Positions 5,334 through 6,390 of a DNA stretch of 6,390 nt are shown in pieces. Each line of letters opens with the position of its first letter. The first letter of the stretch is position 1. The notes below the pieces were generated by a model. The model was given only the letters and a program-made list of their open reading frames with translations, was not told where the DNA came from and ran no database searches. This stretch comes from an uncultured Alcanivoracaceae bacterium (GTDB lineage: Bacteria; Pseudomonadota; Gammaproteobacteria; Pseudomonadales; Alcanivoracaceae), in NCBI GenBank assembly GCA_937943665.1, contig CALEAR010000122.1:1-6390 (forward strand), in the 5' to 3' direction. A program made the position numbers and the translations under genes.

Positions 5334-6390
5334 ATGGATGCATCCCAAGCCCCCAAGGTTAAATTACTCATCGATGGCGAGTTTGTGGATTCCGCCACTA
5401 ACGATTGGCTTCCCGTATTAAACCCTGCTACCCAAGAGGTTCTGGCCCATGTGCCCATGGCCACCGAGGATGAAGTGAACCGAGCCGTGGCCAGTGCGCA
5501 GGCGGCCTTTCGCCAGTGGCGCAAAACCCCCATTAGCACCCGTGAGCGTATTTTTTTGCGTTATCAGCATTTAATTCGTGAGCACATGGATGAATTAGCC
5601 GCCACACTCACAGCAGAACAAGGTAAAACGCTGCCCGATGCCGCCGGTGATGTATTTCGCGGCTTGGAAGTGGTGGAGCACGCCAGCGCCATTGGTAACT
5701 TACAAATGGGGGAGCTGGTGAATAATGTGGCCACCGAGGTGGATACTTACACAGTGCTACAACCCTTAGGGGTGTGTGCGGGCATTACCCCCTTTAACTT
5801 CCCCGCCATGATTCCCCTATGGATGTACCCCATGGCCATTGCCACGGGCAATACATTTGTGCTGAAGCCCTCAGAACAAGACCCCATGGTAACCATGCGC
5901 TTAGCAGAGCTAGCCTTGGAAGCAGGCGTGCCTAAAGGCGTGTTAAACGTGGTGCATGGGGGCGAACAGGTGGTGAATGCCTTGTGTGATCATAAGGATA
6001 TTAAGGCCATTTCCTTCGTGGGCTCCACCCGAGTGGGCACCCATGTGTACCGCCGCGCGAGCCAAGCGGGCAAACGTGCCCAGTGTATGATGGGCGCTAA
6101 GAACCATGCTGTGGTGATGCCCGATGCTAACAAACAGCAAACCATTAACAGCATTGTGGGCGCAGCCTTTGGTGCAGCGGGCCAACGTTGCATGGCGCTT
6201 TCGGTGGTGATTTTGGTGGGCCAAGCCCAAGAATGGCTTCCCGAGATTGTGGAAAAAGCCAAAACCCTTTCCGTGAATGCGGGCCACGAGCCTAACACCG
6301 ATGTGGGGCCGCTGATTTCTCCTCAGGCCCGTGAGCGTGTGGAATCCCTCATTGAAGAAGGGGTGCAGGCGGGAGCGGAGCTGCTGTTGG
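5334..6390 (+). CDS. mmsA: CoA-acylating methylmalonate-semialdehyde dehydrogenase, 3' end missing
   Basis: 352 codons are present and the gene runs off the window (the family is about 500 aa). It belongs to the aldehyde dehydrogenase superfamily. The enzyme oxidises (S)-methylmalonate semialdehyde with NAD and CoA to propionyl-CoA and CO2 (malonate semialdehyde to acetyl-CoA), in valine, beta-alanine or inositol breakdown in the cytoplasm. Visible residues are the oxyanion Asn in T-P-F-N-F-P (N155), the NAD-binding Lys in V-L-K-P-S-E (K178), the loop F-V-G-S-T-R-V-G, and the catalytic Cys in G-Q-R-C-M-A-L-S (C286). Where ordinary aldehyde dehydrogenases have the general base in E-L-G-G-K, this protein has M-M-G-A-K-N-H (M252-H258). 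That Glu loss and the G-A-K-N-H string are the hallmark of the CoA-acylating methylmalonate-semialdehyde group. The ATG at 5334 has an excellent Shine-Dalgarno. It is divergent from a LysR regulator that probably controls it. Confidence 0.95.
   Translation, partial: MDASQAPKVKLLIDGEFVDSATNDWLPVLNPATQEVLAHVPMATEDEVNRAVASAQAAFRQWRKTPISTRERIFLRYQHLIREHMDELAATLTAEQGKTLPDAAGDVFRGLEVVEHASAIGNLQMGELVNNVATEVDTYTVLQPLGVCAGITPFNFPAMIPLWMYPMAIATGNTFVLKPSEQDPMVTMRLAELALEAGVPKGVLNVVHGGEQVVNALCDHKDIKAISFVGSTRVGTHVYRRASQAGKRAQCMMGAKNHAVVMPDANKQQTINSIVGAAFGAAGQRCMALSVVILVGQAQEWLPEIVEKAKTLSVNAGHEPNTDVGPLISPQARERVESLIEEGVQAGAELLL

Noticed and set aside
6084..6107. Loss of the aldehyde dehydrogenase general-base Glu as a possible inactivating change
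   Set aside because: M-G-A-K-N-H in place of E-L-G-G-K is normal for CoA-acylating methylmalonate-semialdehyde dehydrogenases, so it is diagnostic and not a defect.
5943..6298. Minus-strand open frames opposite mmsA
   Set aside because: They are antisense to a clearly conserved dehydrogenase core containing the catalytic Cys, and show His/Ala-rich composition typical of shadow frames.

Overview
The window (6,390 bp, moderate GC by eye) looks like ordinary chromosome from a gammaproteobacterium. The evidence is the SmrA-type Smr protein, the two-HKD cardiolipin synthase with an N-terminal PLDc_N hairpin, the NlpC/P60 lipoprotein, and a LysR gene divergent from a CoA-acylating methylmalonate-semialdehyde dehydrogenase. 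A marine oil-degrader or Oceanospirillales-like background is plausible but cannot be proven from this stretch. There are no phage, IS, CRISPR, rRNA or tRNA signals.

Layout: (1) 1-719 (+) is the C-terminal half of an MFS transporter of the metabolite:H+ symporter type. It ends at a hairpin terminator (728-749) shared with the convergent smrA. (2) 767-1366 (-) is smrA. (3) 1367-1857 is a 491-bp stretch without a conventional gene. It holds a candidate 54-codon, highly charged small ORF on the minus strand (1463-1627), a GC-rich hairpin after it (1433-1450), and overlapping inverted repeats (1660-1705). (4) 1858-4330 (+) is a tight three-gene unit: cardiolipin synthase, an unrecognised 157-aa integral membrane protein 15 bp downstream, and an NlpC/P60 lipoprotein overlapping the end of the membrane-protein gene. 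(5) 4314-5213 (-) is a LysR-type regulator whose 3' end overlaps the lipoprotein gene tail to tail. (6) 5214-5333 is a 120-bp divergent control region with palindromes and helically spaced A-tract repeats. (7) 5334-6390 (+) is mmsA, cut off by the window end.

How the genes fit together: the cls unit joins anionic phospholipid synthesis, an uncharacterised inner-membrane protein and an outer-membrane peptidoglycan hydrolase, so it reads as an envelope-maintenance operon. The LysR regulator most likely controls mmsA, which acts in valine, beta-alanine or propionate-type catabolism, and possibly itself.

I found no convincing new multi-gene system. The points most worth a second look are the small charged ORF, the unknown membrane protein between cls and the hydrolase, the structured lysR-mmsA control region, and a striking excess of the palindrome CCATGG (17 copies).
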